64,000 nt of DNA from Blastocatellia bacterium (GCA_003168335.1 PMSM01000003.1:496001-560000); one strand, 5' to 3'. Numbered from the stretch's first letter, positions 16,281 to 26,336 are shown. Notes: a model not told the origin generated them from the sequence alone. A program made the numbers and translations.

Positions 16281-16307
16281 AGTTGGAGGGAATCATTCCC
16301 TCCGACT
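16281..16307 (-). terminator. Hairpin after a possible minus-strand frame
   Basis: GGAGGGAAT and ATTCCCTCC flank a single C and extend with AGT/ACT on the outside. It directly follows a minus-strand TAG. There is no T-run, so a terminator role is only possible. Confidence 0.35.
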
Positions 16308-16361
16308 AATCGATGATTTTCTCCAGGGAATCTACGAAGCCCTCCAGGGAAAAACTGGCTC

Positions 16362-16445
16362 CCTCCCTGGCGGCGGTCATGGCCTCCTTGGCGGTAGCGG
16401 CGGCCTCCCTGGCGGTGGTGACAGCCTCCCTGGCGGTGGTGAGAA
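16362..16445. repeat. Four 21-bp tandem repeats
   Basis: Four direct copies of CCTCCCTGGCGGTGGTGA(C/G) type, 21 bases each with copy 2 and 1 diverged. The unit is a multiple of three and reads as heptads on both strands (AREAVTT on minus, SLAVVTA on plus), so coding direction is undecided. Confidence 0.75.
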
Positions 16446-16647
16446 TCCGCGCCGGAATCGCACAACACTTACTCGGAGTGGGCGAGTTACTCCAGTCCGC
16501 CGATGATCTGTTCCAAAGCGGCGTTTGAAAAGTGGCCGGGCCGTCGCACCCGTGAATTAACGCGCAAGATAAGCGTGTCACAAAGTGTTGGCTTTATCGC
16601 GGTGAGTTCAGACGGGAGTGACGTCGTGTCGCTTCCACACTATCAAC

Positions 16648-16691
16648 CCGAGGATCAATCCTCCCACTCGCTCCCGAGGATCATCCTCTCG
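16648..16691 (+). promoter_or_regulatory. Two successive small hairpins before the 16710 gene
   Basis: CCGAGGATCAATCCTC and CCGAGGATCATCCTCTCG repeat the same GAGGAT/ATCCTC hairpin 26 bases apart, immediately upstream of the AGGAG ribosome binding site. They may be leader structures or a repeated protein-binding element. Confidence 0.4.
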
Positions 16692-16709
16692 ATCAAAAGG
16701 AGAACAAAC

Positions 16710-17372
16710 ATGCCGGATTATATTCCCACTTCGGACGCTGACTATAGCGACTGGCTGCACCAGTTCGTGACCTATGCCAACGCGAATCTGGCCGTATTGG
16801 GCTTAGTCGCCGCGGACGTGACCCCGCTGACAAGCGCCAGCACGGATTTCGACGCGGCGATCACTGCCAATGATGCCGCTGTGGCGCAGGCGCAGGGAAC
16901 GACCGCAACAAAAGGCACCAAACGCTCGGTCGCTGAAGGCATCACCCGACCATTGGTGGCGCAAATACAGGCACACCCGGGCGTAACTGATGCGCAGCGG
17001 AATTCCCTGGGCATCACGGTACGTTCACTGTCGCGCGCTCTAGTGGACGCACCCACAACGAAACCGGTCGCGACCGTCGATACCAGCCAACGTCTGCAAC
17101 ACACGATCACTTTCGTAGATGAATTGACGCCGAGCAGTCGCGCCAAGCCGGATGGTGTTTCGGGCTGCGAAATCTGGATGAAGATCGATGGCCCGCCGCC
17201 TGTCGATCCGAGCGAGCTGAGGTATTTGGCCACCGATACGCGCTCGCCGTACGTCGCGGGGTTCGACGGCGCCAACGGTGGCAAGACCGCTTACTACATG
17301 CTGCGTTGGGTGAACACGCGCGGCGAGACCGGACCGTGGAGTCAGACAGTGAGCGCGACGATCACCGGTTAG
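16710..17372 (+). CDS. Uncharacterised 220-residue protein
   Basis: Starts at the ATG at 16710, with AAAGGAG six bases upstream. The N-terminal half (YIPTSDADYSDWLHQFVTYANANLAVLGL, then LTSASTDFDAAITANDAAVAQAQG) is a helical bundle found in unassigned proteins of Planctomycetes and Acidobacteriota. The C-terminal ~90 residues, ending YYMLRWVNTRGETGPWSQTVSATITG, look like a fibronectin III-type beta-sandwich. No signal peptide or enzyme motif. A possible role in protein or surface binding is inference. Confidence 0.8.
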   Translation: MPDYIPTSDADYSDWLHQFVTYANANLAVLGLVAADVTPLTSASTDFDAAITANDAAVAQAQGTTATKGTKRSVAEGITRPLVAQIQAHPGVTDAQRNSLGITVRSLSRALVDAPTTKPVATVDTSQRLQHTITFVDELTPSSRAKPDGVSGCEIWMKIDGPPPVDPSELRYLATDTRSPYVAGFDGANGGKTAYYMLRWVNTRGETGPWSQTVSATITG

Positions 17373-17505
17373 GAAATGATCAGTAGGTAGAGGCCTCACA
17401 ATCTCCCAGACGCTTGTTGTGATGGCCATAAAGATGAAGGCGTCTTTTTGTCGGTGCGGTATGGGCGACTCACATTGCCCGACTGCAAGAAAAGGAGACT
17501 CACAA

Positions 17506-18192
17506 ATGAAGCACAATAGACATGCAATTTGGTTCATTAGTTTGGTTGCGTTGACCGTTTTGCTGAGCACGTGCAATGGGGTAAACGCACAGGAGCGGCA
17601 GACCTTCCCGAAAGAAGAGGTGGAGCGGGCCAGAAAGCAAGAGGGGGAGCAGGCCAGAACGGGCGCCGCTCTACCCATGCCCGCAGTGCTCGGTTGCAGA
17701 GGTCCAATCACGCAAGTGTTGGACGTTGCGTTTGAGGGTGTGAAGTTTACTTCTGCCAATTACTTTACCAACCCCGGTGGGGGCGAGGGCGGGGGTTTTG
17801 ATAAAACTCCGGTTTTAACCACGAGGGTAACCCTTGCGCCGGGCACCTGCCTGGATGCTCATCTGAGCGCTATCGTGGGTAGTAAGCAGACGTACGGCGT
17901 GGCGCCCTTGACCTTATTCCAGGTTACGGTGACTCGCATGACTCCTCCGATTGGCGGTCCGGTACACGTGGTCGGACAATTTGAGCATCCCTATGGTTCT
18001 AACAATGGTGCGGCTGTTGCTTTGGAGGCAGAGCGCGATGTTGATATGTACGCTTCAAACTTTTTTCAAAAAGTTGGAAATGGGCCACACGAAGTGCCAC
18101 CTGGAACATACAGGGTTGATGTTTGGTGGGCAGGAAATGGTCCGGGAGGCGCCATAGGGGCTGCATTTGTCCTGAAACTTTATCTAAGGTAG
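17506..18192 (+). CDS. Secreted protein of unknown function
   Basis: A 228-residue protein from the ATG at 17506, which follows AAAGGAG at good spacing and opens a signal peptide (AIWFISLVALTVLLSTCNGVNAQ). After a charged linker (FPKEEVERARKQEGEQ) the mature domain is Gly-rich and beta-prone with two Cys (LGCRGPI, PGTCLD) and ends WWAGNGPGGAIGAAFVLKLYLR. No catalytic motif is visible. It follows the 16710 gene by 133 bases on the same strand. Confidence 0.78.
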   Translation: MKHNRHAIWFISLVALTVLLSTCNGVNAQERQTFPKEEVERARKQEGEQARTGAALPMPAVLGCRGPITQVLDVAFEGVKFTSANYFTNPGGGEGGGFDKTPVLTTRVTLAPGTCLDAHLSAIVGSKQTYGVAPLTLFQVTVTRMTPPIGGPVHVVGQFEHPYGSNNGAAVALEAERDVDMYASNFFQKVGNGPHEVPPGTYRVDVWWAGNGPGGAIGAAFVLKLYLR

Positions 18193-18640
18193 AAGGATTT
18201 TCTCTGCTCACGGATTAGCAGTAAGCGGTGGGCAGTTAGTGGTGAGCGGGGCAGTAGCCCGACCTGCAGGGAGGGCTTTGGAGGCCTTCAAAGTGAACAC
18301 TGACCACTATTGACTCGGCTGGTATTTATCGCCAAGAAAAAATGGGCCAGCCGAGAGGGCGGCGAGGTTGTGGGAGACTTCGCCGCCCTTAATTTATCGA
18401 AAGGGCAGTTTTCAACGGTCGGTTCTTGATGAGGGCTACACAGGTTCAAGGCCAATTCTCGCGTTTCAGGTGAACTGAACTCCAAACAGTGCTCTGTTAC
18501 ATTTCTAACGGAACACTAGCGGAGTTCCGACCTCCCGAAAGTTAAGCTTCTTGCCTCTTGGGCATTGCGCTATAATGCCCGGGCGTTGATGGTTTTCAGT
18601 TTGCATTGCCCGGCAATCATAGACAGTCTGGTCCAATCGA
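18193..18640. other. Intergenic region before clpC
   Basis: 448 bases without a supported gene. The proximal part has imperfect direct repeats of a GCAG(T/A)..GGTGAGCGG type near 18220-18250. The distal part carries the likely clpC promoter. Confidence 0.5.
18571..18576 (+). promoter_or_regulatory. Candidate -10 box of clpC
   Basis: A consensus TATAAT lies 64 bases before the clpC ATG. The -35 region is weak (TTCTTG with 17-base spacing), so sigma-factor identity is open. Confidence 0.45.
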
Positions 18641-21019
18641 ATGTTCGAACGCTACACTGAAAAAGCGCGACGGGTGATTTTCTTTGCGCGGTACGAGGCG
18701 TCGCAATTCGGCGCGCCCGCAATTGAGCCGGAACACCTCCTGCTGGGATTGATGCGCGAGGACAAGACCTTAACGGGACGTTTCTTTCCCCGGGCGCAAA
18801 TCACAATCGAATCCATCAGAAGAGAGATCGAAGGGCGCACGCTGCTGCGCGAACGCATTCCAACTTCAGTCGAACTGCCGCTGGCCCCGGAAACCAAGCG
18901 CGTGTTGCATTACTCTCAAGAGGAATCCGACCGCCTGCAACACCGCCACATCGGAACTGAACATTTGCTTTTGGGTCTGTTACGCGAAGAGCGCTCGATG
19001 GCCGCACAGATTCTGCTTGAGCGCGGACTGCGGCTGGCCGCGGTGCGTGACGAGATTGCGCGCCAGACCGGAGCCGACGCGCGCCATCGCAAAGATATTC
19101 CGCACCTGCTCGAATTCTCGCGCGACCTGACCGAGGATGCTTCAAACGACCGGCTCGATCCTTTGATCGGACGTGACGGCGAGATCGAACGACTGGTGCA
19201 GATTCTTTGTCGCCGCACCAAGAACAATCCCGTGCTCATTGGCGAGCCCGGCGTCGGCAAGACCGCCATCGTCGAAGGTCTGGCCCAGCGGATAGTGCGC
19301 GACGAAGTGCCATCGTTTCTCGCGAACAAACGGATCCTCTCGCTCGATATCAGCTTGATTGTCGCCGGCACGAAGTATCGCGGTCAGTTCGAAGAACGTC
19401 TGAAACAAATCATGCGCGAGTTGATCGACAACCCGCAGTACATCGTCTTCATTGACGAGTTGCACACGCTGGTCGGCGCGGGCTCGGCGGAAGGCTCTTT
19501 GGATGCCGCGAACATTTTGAAGCCGGCGTTATCGCGCGGCGAGATTCAATGCATCGGCGCCACCACGCCCGCGGAATTTCGCAAGTCAATCGAAAAGGAC
19601 CGCTCGCTCGAGCGCCGCTTCCAGTCTGTCAAAGTGCCGCCACCCTCGGAAGAGGAAGCGATCAAAATCCTCGAAGGCGTGCGCGAACGCTACGAGAGTT
19701 TTCATCAGGTGCGTTACACCCAGGAAGCGCTGGTAGCCGCGGTGATTCAATCCACTCGTTACATTCCGGATCGTTTTCTGCCTGACAAAGCGATCGATGT
19801 GATTGACGAGGCGGGTGCCCGCGTTAAGCTCCGCGTCAGGGCTGAGCAAGGTAATCTGGATGCGCTCACCGCGTCCCTGACGGAGTGGGAGCGCGCCACC
19901 TATGGCCGCGCCCAGGCGCCGATCGAAGATGACGAAGACGTGATCGTAATGGCCGAGGTGACCCGCGCCGATGTCGAAGAGGTCATCGCCCGCTGGACCG
20001 GGATTCCGATTACTTCTCTGAAAGAAGGAGAATCGCAAAAGCTCCTGCGCATCGAAGACGAGTTGCACAAGCGCGTGATTTCCCAGCGGCCGGCGATCTC
20101 GGCCCTGGCCCGGGCCATTCGACGCTCGCGCGCTGGTCTGAAGAATCCGCGCCGGCCGGTTGGCTCGTTTCTTTTCCTGGGTCCTACCGGCGTTGGCAAG
20201 ACAGAGATGGCCCGGTCGTTGGCCCAATTCCTGTTCGGCACTGAGCGGTCAATGATTCGCTTTGATATGTCCGAGTTCATGGAAAAGCATTCGGTGTCGA
20301 AGTTGATTGGTTCGCCGCCCGGGTACGTCGGACACGAAGAAGGCGGGCAGTTGACTGAACGGGTAAAGCGTTCTCCTTACGCGGTGCTGCTATTTGATGA
20401 AATCGAAAAAGCGCATCCGGACATCTTCAATATCCTGCTGCAGGTTTTCGAAGATGGCATTCTTACCGACGCGCTCGGAAACACGATCGACTTCAAGAAC
20501 GCGATCATCATCATGACTTCGAATATCGGCGCGCGCTTTATTATGAAAAAGGGCGCCATGGGGTTCCAGGGATCAGCCGACATCTCGCGCACCAAGTTGG
20601 AAGAAATGGTAATGACCGCCGTCCGTCAGACTTTCAACCCGGAATTCGTCAACCGGCTGGACGAGATCATCATCTTTGATGAATTAGGCGACGATGAATT
20701 GCTGGACGTCCTGCAGTTGCAGGTGGATCAGATCAACCGGACGATGTCCAATCATGGCTTTATCGTGCGCCTGGTCGATGACGCTAAACGCTGGGTCGTT
20801 AACAAAACTTGCGCCGATCGTTCTTATGGCGCCCGTCCCCTGCGGCGGGCCCTGCAAAAGTACGTGGAAGATCCCCTCTCCGAAGCGTTGATCCAGGGTC
20901 ATTTGGGCGAGGCTTCCCTGGTCGAGATGTTCGTTGATGGTGAAGAGTTGAACTTTCGCTCGATCACAATCGATGAAACCGGCCTCGAGCAGACGAGTGA
21001 TTTGATGCTCATCCCCTGA
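18641..21019 (+). CDS. clpC: ATP-dependent Clp protease ATPase subunit ClpC
   Basis: A 792-residue Hsp100 unfoldase. Two Clp N-repeats occupy roughly residues 1-145 ([19 protein letters not shown].. EPEHLLLGL, and a second [12 protein letters not shown]). NBD1 has Walker A GEPGVGKT at 201-208 and Walker [13 protein letters not shown]2 has GPTGVGKT at 514-521, Walker [11 protein letters not shown] and the arginine-containing [10 protein letters not shown]. The middle domain is short, as in ClpC rather than ClpB. MGF in KKGAMGFQG is at the position of the ClpP-contacting loop, so pairing with ClpP is expected; no clpP is in the window. Role: unfolding of substrates for degradation in the cytoplasm. 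Confidence 0.96.
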   Translation: MFERYTEKARRVIFFARYEASQFGAPAIEPEHLLLGLMREDKTLTGRFFPRAQITIESIRREIEGRTLLRERIPTSVELPLAPETKRVLHYSQEESDRLQHRHIGTEHLLLGLLREERSMAAQILLERGLRLAAVRDEIARQTGADARHRKDIPHLLEFSRDLTEDASNDRLDPLIGRDGEIERLVQILCRRTKNNPVLIGEPGVGKTAIVEGLAQRIVRDEVPSFLANKRILSLDISLIVAGTKYRGQFEERLKQIMRELIDNPQYIVFIDELHTLVGAGSAEGSLDAANILKPALSRGEIQCIGATTPAEFRKSIEKDRSLERRFQSVKVPPPSEEEAIKILEGVRERYESFHQVRYTQEALVAAVIQSTRYIPDRFLPDKAIDVIDEAGARVKLRVRAEQGNLDALTASLTEWERATYGRAQAPIEDDEDVIVMAEVTRADVEEVIARWTGIPITSLKEGESQKLLRIEDELHKRVISQRPAISALARAIRRSRAGLKNPRRPVGSFLFLGPTGVGKTEMARSLAQFLFGTERSMIRFDMSEFMEKHSVSKLIGSPPGYVGHEEGGQLTERVKRSPYAVLLFDEIEKAHPDIFNILLQVFEDGILTDALGNTIDFKNAIIIMTSNIGARFIMKKGAMGFQGSADISRTKLEEMVMTAVRQTFNPEFVNRLDEIIIFDELGDDELLDVLQLQVDQINRTMSNHGFIVRLVDDAKRWVVNKTCADRSYGARPLRRALQKYVEDPLSEALIQGHLGEASLVEMFVDGEELNFRSITIDETGLEQTSDLMLIP

Positions 21020-21104
21020 CTCCCGGCTTTTCAAATCCCAGTAAACTAATCGAAGTATTTCAGCCCGGGGCAGAGCGTTTTGGACTTTCGCTTTATTTTC
21101 CCGG

Positions 21105-21110
21105 TATAAT
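21105..21110 (+). promoter_or_regulatory. Candidate -10 box upstream of bamA
   Basis: TATAAT 173 bases before the bamA ATG, with TTGGAC upstream at a long 19-base spacing. It would leave a long leader for the envelope operon. Confidence 0.4.
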
Positions 21111-21282
21111 GCGCCACTTTGCTAAATCGGAAACTGGCAACGGGCGGAGGCTGCGGTGAATCAAAGTGCTCCCCAGATCGCGCAACTGCGGCGAGTTTGT
21201 GTTACGGTTTTCCTGAAGTAAGCGCTTAACTTTTCATACGCAGAGTAATTTCCCGGAGAAACCTCTAAGGGAACCGTCACTT

Positions 21283-24200
21283 ATGCACTCTTATCGCGTC
21301 GTTTGGCTCGCTGTTCTGAGCATCTTCATTGGCACGTCCTCCTTTTTTATCACCAGTCGTGTGCGTGCCCAGCAGCCACAGCCGCGGCTGGTTGAAGAAG
21401 TCCATGTTCAGGGCAACCGGCGCCTGCGCGAAGACGACATTCTCTATTACATTCAGACCCGCCCGGGCGACGCGTACAATGCAGATCAGGTCGGGCGCGA
21501 TCTACAGACAATCAATGCGCTCAACTTTTTTGAGAAGACCGAAACAAAAGTAACGATTGAAGATGCGCCTCGCGGCGGCCTCAGGGTGACTTTCTTCGTC
21601 AAAGAACTCCCGATCATCCGCGATATTCAATTTGATGGACTAAAGAGCGTGACGGAATCAGACGTCCTGAAGACTTTCCGTGAGAAGCGCGTCGGAGTCT
21701 CAAAAGAAGCCATATACGATCCGGTTAAGGCCCGCAACGCGGTGCGGGTGCTGAAAGAAATGCTGGCGGCCAAGGGCCATCCCAATGCCACCATCGCGGA
21801 AGGGAAAGAGACGGTGTCCGCTACTTCGGTGGCCATCACCTTCCAGGTAACTGAAGGCGCCCGCGTGCGCGTGGCTGAGATTCAGTTTGAAGGCAGCAAG
21901 GTCTTTAAGGCCAGCAAGCTTCGCGATCAGATGAAGTACGTCAAAGAAGCGGGGCTGATCTCGCGCTTTAAGGACCAGGACATTCTCGATCGCGAAAAGT
22001 TGGAATTCGACCTGCACAAGGTCGATAGTTACATGAAATCGAAGGGCTATCTGCAGGCCCGTCACGGGGAGCCGCGCATCGAGGGCCTCGGTCTTCGCCG
22101 TACCGGTTTCCCCATCCTGCCGTTGCCTTTTCTATCGTCGATTGATGACACGCTGAAAATCACCGTCCCCATCATCGACGGAAAACTGTACCGCCTTGGC
22201 GAACTGAAAATCGAAGGCAATTCGATCTTCTCAGAGCAGGCTATTAAAGCAATAGTCGGCTTGCAAAAAGGAGAGGTCGCGAACGGGGAAGCGCTCAGTA
22301 AAGCGCTGTATGAAAATCTCAAGAAGTACTACGGCCAGCAGGGCTTCATCCAGTACACGGCCGAAGTCACGCCGACGTTCAAAGACGATCCGAAGAATCC
22401 CAATGAGGGCATCGCTGATTTTCTGGTCACGATTGACGAAGGAAAGCAGTTTACGCTGCGCCGATTGGAGTTCACCGGCAATACGTTCACTCGTGACAAT
22501 GTACTGCGCCGCGAAGTGCTGATGAACGAAGGCGACATCTATAACCAGGGCCTGTTCGAGTATTCAATCACCCGGTTAAACCAGCTCGGCTATTTCAATC
22601 CGATTGATAAAGACAAGGACGCCGATTATCGCACCAACGAAGAAGAAGGATTGGTGGATGTCACCGTGAAGGTCGCCGAGAAAGGGCGCCAGCAGATTTC
22701 CTTTAACGGCGGCATTTCAGGTATTGGTGGATCCTTCTTCGGTCTTGAGTACTCGACCAACAACCTGTTCGGACGTGGCGAGGTCCTCTCTCTCAACCTG
22801 GCTGCCGGTAATCGCCAGAAGTCGTTCCAGTTTTCCTTTACCGAACCGTACATAAGAAATCGGCCGATTACCGCGGGCTTTACCTTATTTGCCTACTCGC
22901 AGAAGTTCTTCGGCGAAGGAACATTCCTCTCGCAGAACACCGCGGCGCAAGTGAGCGCGATAGACCCCCTGGGCTTGCAGACCACCAACGAAGCAAATCT
23001 TTTCACTCGAAATTCAATCGGCGCTTCGATTTTTGCCAGCGCGCCCCTGTCAGAGTTTTATCGCAAGCGGCCGTTCACTCAGTTTTCGCGCCTCGGGCTT
23101 TCGTATCAGTTAGCCCAATCGAGCGTTAAGGACCCGACGGTCAATACGACCGGAACGACCGACCAGTTCATTCCGGTGATTTATGCTCAGCCAAAGATTA
23201 TTACCAGTCGCGTGACCGCTACATTTGTGTACGACACTCGGAACGCGAGTATGGATCCCACGGGGGGGCGTTCGCTCTCAATCGGGGCGGGGCTGGCAGG
23301 ACTCGGCGGTGATGTGCGCACGTACGAACCTACGCTCGAGTACACCCAATTCTACAAGGTGCGGCACAAGCGGTCCGATAACCCGGAAGTCTTTGGCTTC
23401 CGCATTTTGGCTGGAACAACGGGTAGTTTTGCTACTTCGTCCAAGGTGAGGAATTCGAACTCGCTGGCCTTCGTCGCCGGTGTGCCGATCTACGAGCGCT
23501 TCTTCCTCGGTGACGAGTTCACCATCCGGGGATACAACGTCCGATCAATCAGTCCGGTCACGCCGCTGGACACTTTTGTCACTTCTCAGAATGTCGTGGT
23601 GGCCACGAATCCCTCAGGAACGCCCGTTCCAGTTCCCGGCCTGTCGCAGGCACTTGCGAGTATCGGCACGTTTACGGGCCGTACCGGAAGTAATGTCGCG
23701 CAGTTACCGCGCGCGTATACGGCCACCGGTGGCGACACTCAGGTGCTGGGAAACTTCGAATATCGGATTCCGATCTTTGGCAGGACGGTTAGTGGCGCGT
23801 TTTTCGTTGATGTCGGCTCAGCGTTTAATCTGCGCTCAAAAGGGGAACAGACCTATTCGAGCCAGTTTCTCTCCGACCAGCCGTTTCTGAGCACGATTGG
23901 TCAGATCCGTTGTCCTCGTCTGGATCCGTCGGCTGGCGCCGGTCTCGGAGCGGCGCTCGTGAGCCTCGATTCGCTGGCCGCGTGTAATAACTTCTCGAAC
24001 CTGGCTTACAACGTAGTCTTTGATTCCCTGATCGCGCGCGATAACCGTATCGTGACGCAGGCCGAGCTTGACTCAGCCCTGGGTCACGGGCCGGTCAGCG
24101 GTCTGGGTCTGCCGTTTGGGTTCTTCCCGGTTTTTCTGCGCGGCGACGCGCAAACAAATACGGTGGTCCGCCTTAATGAAAGTTTGTTCGCGAGTTTCAC

Positions 24201-24381
24201 GGATATCCGTAGCAGTCTGGGGGCCGAAGTTCGCTTCCAGATACCGATTCTCAACGTGCCTTTTCGCCTTATTTATGCTTATAATCCCAACGCCAGGAAA
24301 GACCAGGTCATTAATGGTTTTCCATTCTTCTTTAACGAGAAAAAGAGCGTCTTTCGGTTCAGCGTAGGTCGAACTTTTTAG
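21283..24381 (+). CDS. bamA: Outer membrane protein assembly factor BamA
   Basis: A 1032-residue Omp85 protein that inserts beta-barrels into the outer membrane. Signal peptide about 1-28 (ending SRVRAQQ), then a series of POTRA domains (VEEVHVQGNRRLREDDILYYI; IRDIQFDGLKSVTESDVL; RVAEIQFEGSKVF; RLGELKIEGNSIFSEQAI; RRLEFTGNTFTRDNVLRREV), then the D15 barrel beginning at QQISFNGGISGIGG. The L6 motif is IRGY at 748-751. The chain ends with Phe as outer-membrane proteins do. It is longer than the ~800 of enterobacterial BamA, mainly from loops between 760 and 970. It heads a run with skp, fabZ, lpxA and lpxI. Confidence 0.95.
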   Translation: MHSYRVVWLAVLSIFIGTSSFFITSRVRAQQPQPRLVEEVHVQGNRRLREDDILYYIQTRPGDAYNADQVGRDLQTINALNFFEKTETKVTIEDAPRGGLRVTFFVKELPIIRDIQFDGLKSVTESDVLKTFREKRVGVSKEAIYDPVKARNAVRVLKEMLAAKGHPNATIAEGKETVSATSVAITFQVTEGARVRVAEIQFEGSKVFKASKLRDQMKYVKEAGLISRFKDQDILDREKLEFDLHKVDSYMKSKGYLQARHGEPRIEGLGLRRTGFPILPLPFLSSIDDTLKITVPIIDGKLYRLGELKIEGNSIFSEQAIKAIVGLQKGEVANGEALSKALYENLKKYYGQQGFIQYTAEVTPTFKDDPKNPNEGIADFLVTIDEGKQFTLRRLEFTGNTFTRDNVLRREVLMNEGDIYNQGLFEYSITRLNQLGYFNPIDKDKDADYRTNEEEGLVDVTVKVAEKGRQQISFNGGISGIGGSFFGLEYSTNNLFGRGEVLSLNLAAGNRQKSFQFSFTEPYIRNRPITAGFTLFAYSQKFFGEGTFLSQNTAAQVSAIDPLGLQTTNEANLFTRNSIGASIFASAPLSEFYRKRPFTQFSRLGLSYQLAQSSVKDPTVNTTGTTDQFIPVIYAQPKIITSRVTATFVYDTRNASMDPTGGRSLSIGAGLAGLGGDVRTYEPTLEYTQFYKVRHKRSDNPEVFGFRILAGTTGSFATSSKVRNSNSLAFVAGVPIYERFFLGDEFTIRGYNVRSISPVTPLDTFVTSQNVVVATNPSGTPVPVPGLSQALASIGTFTGRTGSNVAQLPRAYTATGGDTQVLGNFEYRIPIFGRTVSGAFFVDVGSAFNLRSKGEQTYSSQFLSDQPFLSTIGQIRCPRLDPSAGAGLGAALVSLDSLAACNNFSNLAYNVVFDSLIARDNRIVTQAELDSALGHGPVSGLGLPFGFFPVFLRGDAQTNTVVRLNESLFASFTDIRSSLGAEVRFQIPILNVPFRLIYAYNPNARKDQVINGFPFFFNEKKSVFRFSVGRTF

Positions 24382-24496
24382 ACAATTGACCGAACCCGAG
24401 AGCGGGTCGCCAATCAAGCAAACCAAACAGGCGGCATGAACAACTAAGACGTTGGGTCAATTCGCCTCTCAATAAGGAGTATTTACAAACAAAGTT

Positions 24497-25117
24497 ATGA
24501 AGATATTTCGTGCGATAGCCGCAGTCGCTTTCTTAGCGGCGATCAGCGCCGGATCAGTCCATGCGCAACCGCGCACTACAACCCCGGCTGGCCCGGCGCC
24601 TACTACTACCCAGACCGCCGGCATACCCGAAGCCAAGATCGCGCTGGTCAATACCGACGAGTTCGCGGACGAAAAGACCGGCATAACCCGTTTGGTCAGT
24701 GCGATGAAACGCGTCGACGGCGAATTTCAGCCGCGACGGACCGAACTGGCGACATTGCAGCAGCAGATTGAGAAAGGGACCGCCGATCTAACCAAGGCTG
24801 CCCCGGTTCAGGATCAGAAGGTCACTCAGCAGCAGTCCGACAAACTGGAACTGATGAAGACTGACCTCAAGCGCAGAGGTGAGGATGCGCAGGCGGCATA
24901 TCAAAAACGGCTGCAGGAGGTCCTGGGACCGGTCTACGACGATATTGGCAAGGCTCTGGACGCCTATGCCAAGGCCCACGGCATTACCCTGATTCTGGAT
25001 GTGACTAAAGTCCAGGGCATCGTGAGCGCGTCAGAATCGCTGGATATCACCAAGCCTTTCATCACTGAATTCAACAGCAAGAACCCTGCGACCGCGTCAT
25101 TGACGCCGCGGGAGTAA
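24497..25117 (+). CDS. OmpH/Skp-family periplasmic chaperone, copy 1
   Basis: A 206-residue Skp-like protein: signal peptide 1-24, a Thr/Pro/Ala-rich linker, beta-strand IALVNTDEFADEKTGI, then long helices (LATLQQQIEKGTADL.. KLELMKTDLKRRGEDAQAAYQKRL) forming the tentacles, and a closing ALDAYAKAHGITLILDV strand. Skp carries unfolded outer-membrane proteins to the BAM machine, consistent with its place 115 bases after bamA. AAGGAG stands upstream of the ATG region. Its neighbour is a paralogue. Confidence 0.9.
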   Translation: MKIFRAIAAVAFLAAISAGSVHAQPRTTTPAGPAPTTTQTAGIPEAKIALVNTDEFADEKTGITRLVSAMKRVDGEFQPRRTELATLQQQIEKGTADLTKAAPVQDQKVTQQQSDKLELMKTDLKRRGEDAQAAYQKRLQEVLGPVYDDIGKALDAYAKAHGITLILDVTKVQGIVSASESLDITKPFITEFNSKNPATASLTPRE

Positions 25118-25201
25118 CTACCGGAGTCTTTGGGTGAAGCTCATACCGATGCGGAGGTGCGGCAAGAGCACGCGTCTCCGCATCTTTCGACTTGAGGGAT
25201 C

Positions 25202-25822
25202 ATGAATAGAACTACTTTGACGGCAGCGTTCGCGGTCGTCGCGTGCATTTCGGTGGCCCAGGTTTTCGCTCAGGGACCGGCCCCTCAACCGCGGCCAGCT
25301 CCAGCTGCTCAACCCGGTGTCAATGTGCCGGTAAGTAAGGTGGCAGTAATCTACTCTGAAGCGTTTCAGGATTTGAAGGAGGGCATCGCGCGCTTTACCT
25401 CGACCCTGAATAAATTGAACGCCGAGTTTCAGAAGATCCAGGACGACCTCACTCAGACGAAACAGAAACTTGAGCAGGGTCAGGCAGAAATCAACAAGTT
25501 GCAGCAAACCCCCGGCGCGACTCCAGCCCAAATCCAGGCAAAGATCGATACGCTGGATCAGCAAAAGAGGGATTACACGCGCAAGGGCGAGGATGCGAAG
25601 GCCCAATATCAAAAGCGCTATCAGGAGCTGTTCTCACCGCTGCAGGATGATGTCGGCAAGGCCCTGGATGTCTACGCCAAGACTCATGGCATCACTATGA
25701 TCATTGACGGTAGTCAGACGCCGATTCTCTATGCCGCCCAGAGCATCGACATTACGAAGGTGTTCATCATCGACTACAATAGCAGGAATCCAGCTACGGC
25801 CCAGGCGACGCCGCCAAAGTGA
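25202..25822 (+). CDS. OmpH/Skp-family periplasmic chaperone, copy 2
   Basis: Same length (206 residues) and architecture as the preceding gene: signal peptide ending VFAQ, Pro/Ala linker, strand KVAVIYSEAFQDLKEGI, helices QDDLTQTKQKLEQGQAEINKL and QQKRDYTRKGEDAKAQYQKRYQELF, and a terminal ALDVYAKTHGITMIIDG. Shared positions across the helical and C-terminal parts show tandem duplication followed by considerable divergence. In this operon it sits where lpxD is often found. Specialised clients for each copy are possible but not shown. Confidence 0.9.
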   Translation: MNRTTLTAAFAVVACISVAQVFAQGPAPQPRPAPAAQPGVNVPVSKVAVIYSEAFQDLKEGIARFTSTLNKLNAEFQKIQDDLTQTKQKLEQGQAEINKLQQTPGATPAQIQAKIDTLDQQKRDYTRKGEDAKAQYQKRYQELFSPLQDDVGKALDVYAKTHGITMIIDGSQTPILYAAQSIDITKVFIIDYNSRNPATAQATPPK

Positions 25823-25886
25823 TCGCACGCTCGAGTTCTTTTCGTTTGGACGCTCGTCTAGTCACGTCGATATTTCTGAGAAGCTC

Positions 25887-26336
25887 ATGGAAACGGTCCT
25901 CGATTCCGAAGGCATCAAAAAACTTTTGCCGCATCGCTATCCTTTCTTGCTGGTCGATCGGATCATAGAATTAGCTCCGCTCGAACGCATTGTCGGCATC
26001 AAGCAAGTCAGTATCAACGAATCTTTTTTTCAGGGCCACTTTCCCGGGGCGCCGGTAATGCCCGGCGTGTTGGTGATTGAGGCGCTGGCGCAGTGCGGCG
26101 CCATTCTGGCGCTGCGCGAAATTGCCGATCGCGATCAGAAGCTCGTCCTTTTCACTGGGATCAGAGAAGCGCGTTTTCGCCGGCCCGTCGTTCCGGGCGA
26201 CACTCTGGTTTTGGAAGTTACGGCCCTGCGATTTGGCCCGCGGATTCAACGCATGCGCGGTGAAGCCAAGGTTGACGGACAGCTCTGTGCCGACGCTGAA
26301 CTCATGAGCATAATCGCCGACCGTCCCACTTCTTAG
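25887..26336 (+). CDS. fabZ: 3-hydroxyacyl-ACP dehydratase FabZ
   Basis: A 149-residue hot-dog-fold enzyme that dehydrates 3-hydroxyacyl-ACP in fatty acid synthesis. The family signature is complete: LLPHRYPFLLVDRI, FFQGHFPGAPVMPGVLVIEALAQ with catalytic His51 and Glu65. I start at the ATG at 25887, giving normal length; the frame is open further upstream inside the skp copy. Placement before lpxA is standard, since both use the same 3-hydroxyacyl-ACP pool. Confidence 0.95.
   Translation: METVLDSEGIKKLLPHRYPFLLVDRIIELAPLERIVGIKQVSINESFFQGHFPGAPVMPGVLVIEALAQCGAILALREIADRDQKLVLFTGIREARFRRPVVPGDTLVLEVTALRFGPRIQRMRGEAKVDGQLCADAELMSIIADRPTS

Larger units (their letters stand above)
15962..16709. 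other. Long noncoding region with repeats
   Basis: About 750 bases with no gene I trust. It holds a hairpin at 16281-16307, the 21-bp tandem repeat at 16362-16445 and two hairpins at 16648-16691, each listed separately. A minus-strand frame ending at 16306 encodes heptads AREAVTT, AREAAAT, AKEAMTA and ends SLEGFVDSLEKIID directly before the hairpin, but has no usable start codon. Confidence 0.5.

Noticed and set aside
16313-16528. Plus-strand heptad protein from ATG 16313
   Set aside because: No ribosome site, and its minus-strand counterpart is better placed by a stop followed by a hairpin; both remain unproved, so neither is called a gene.
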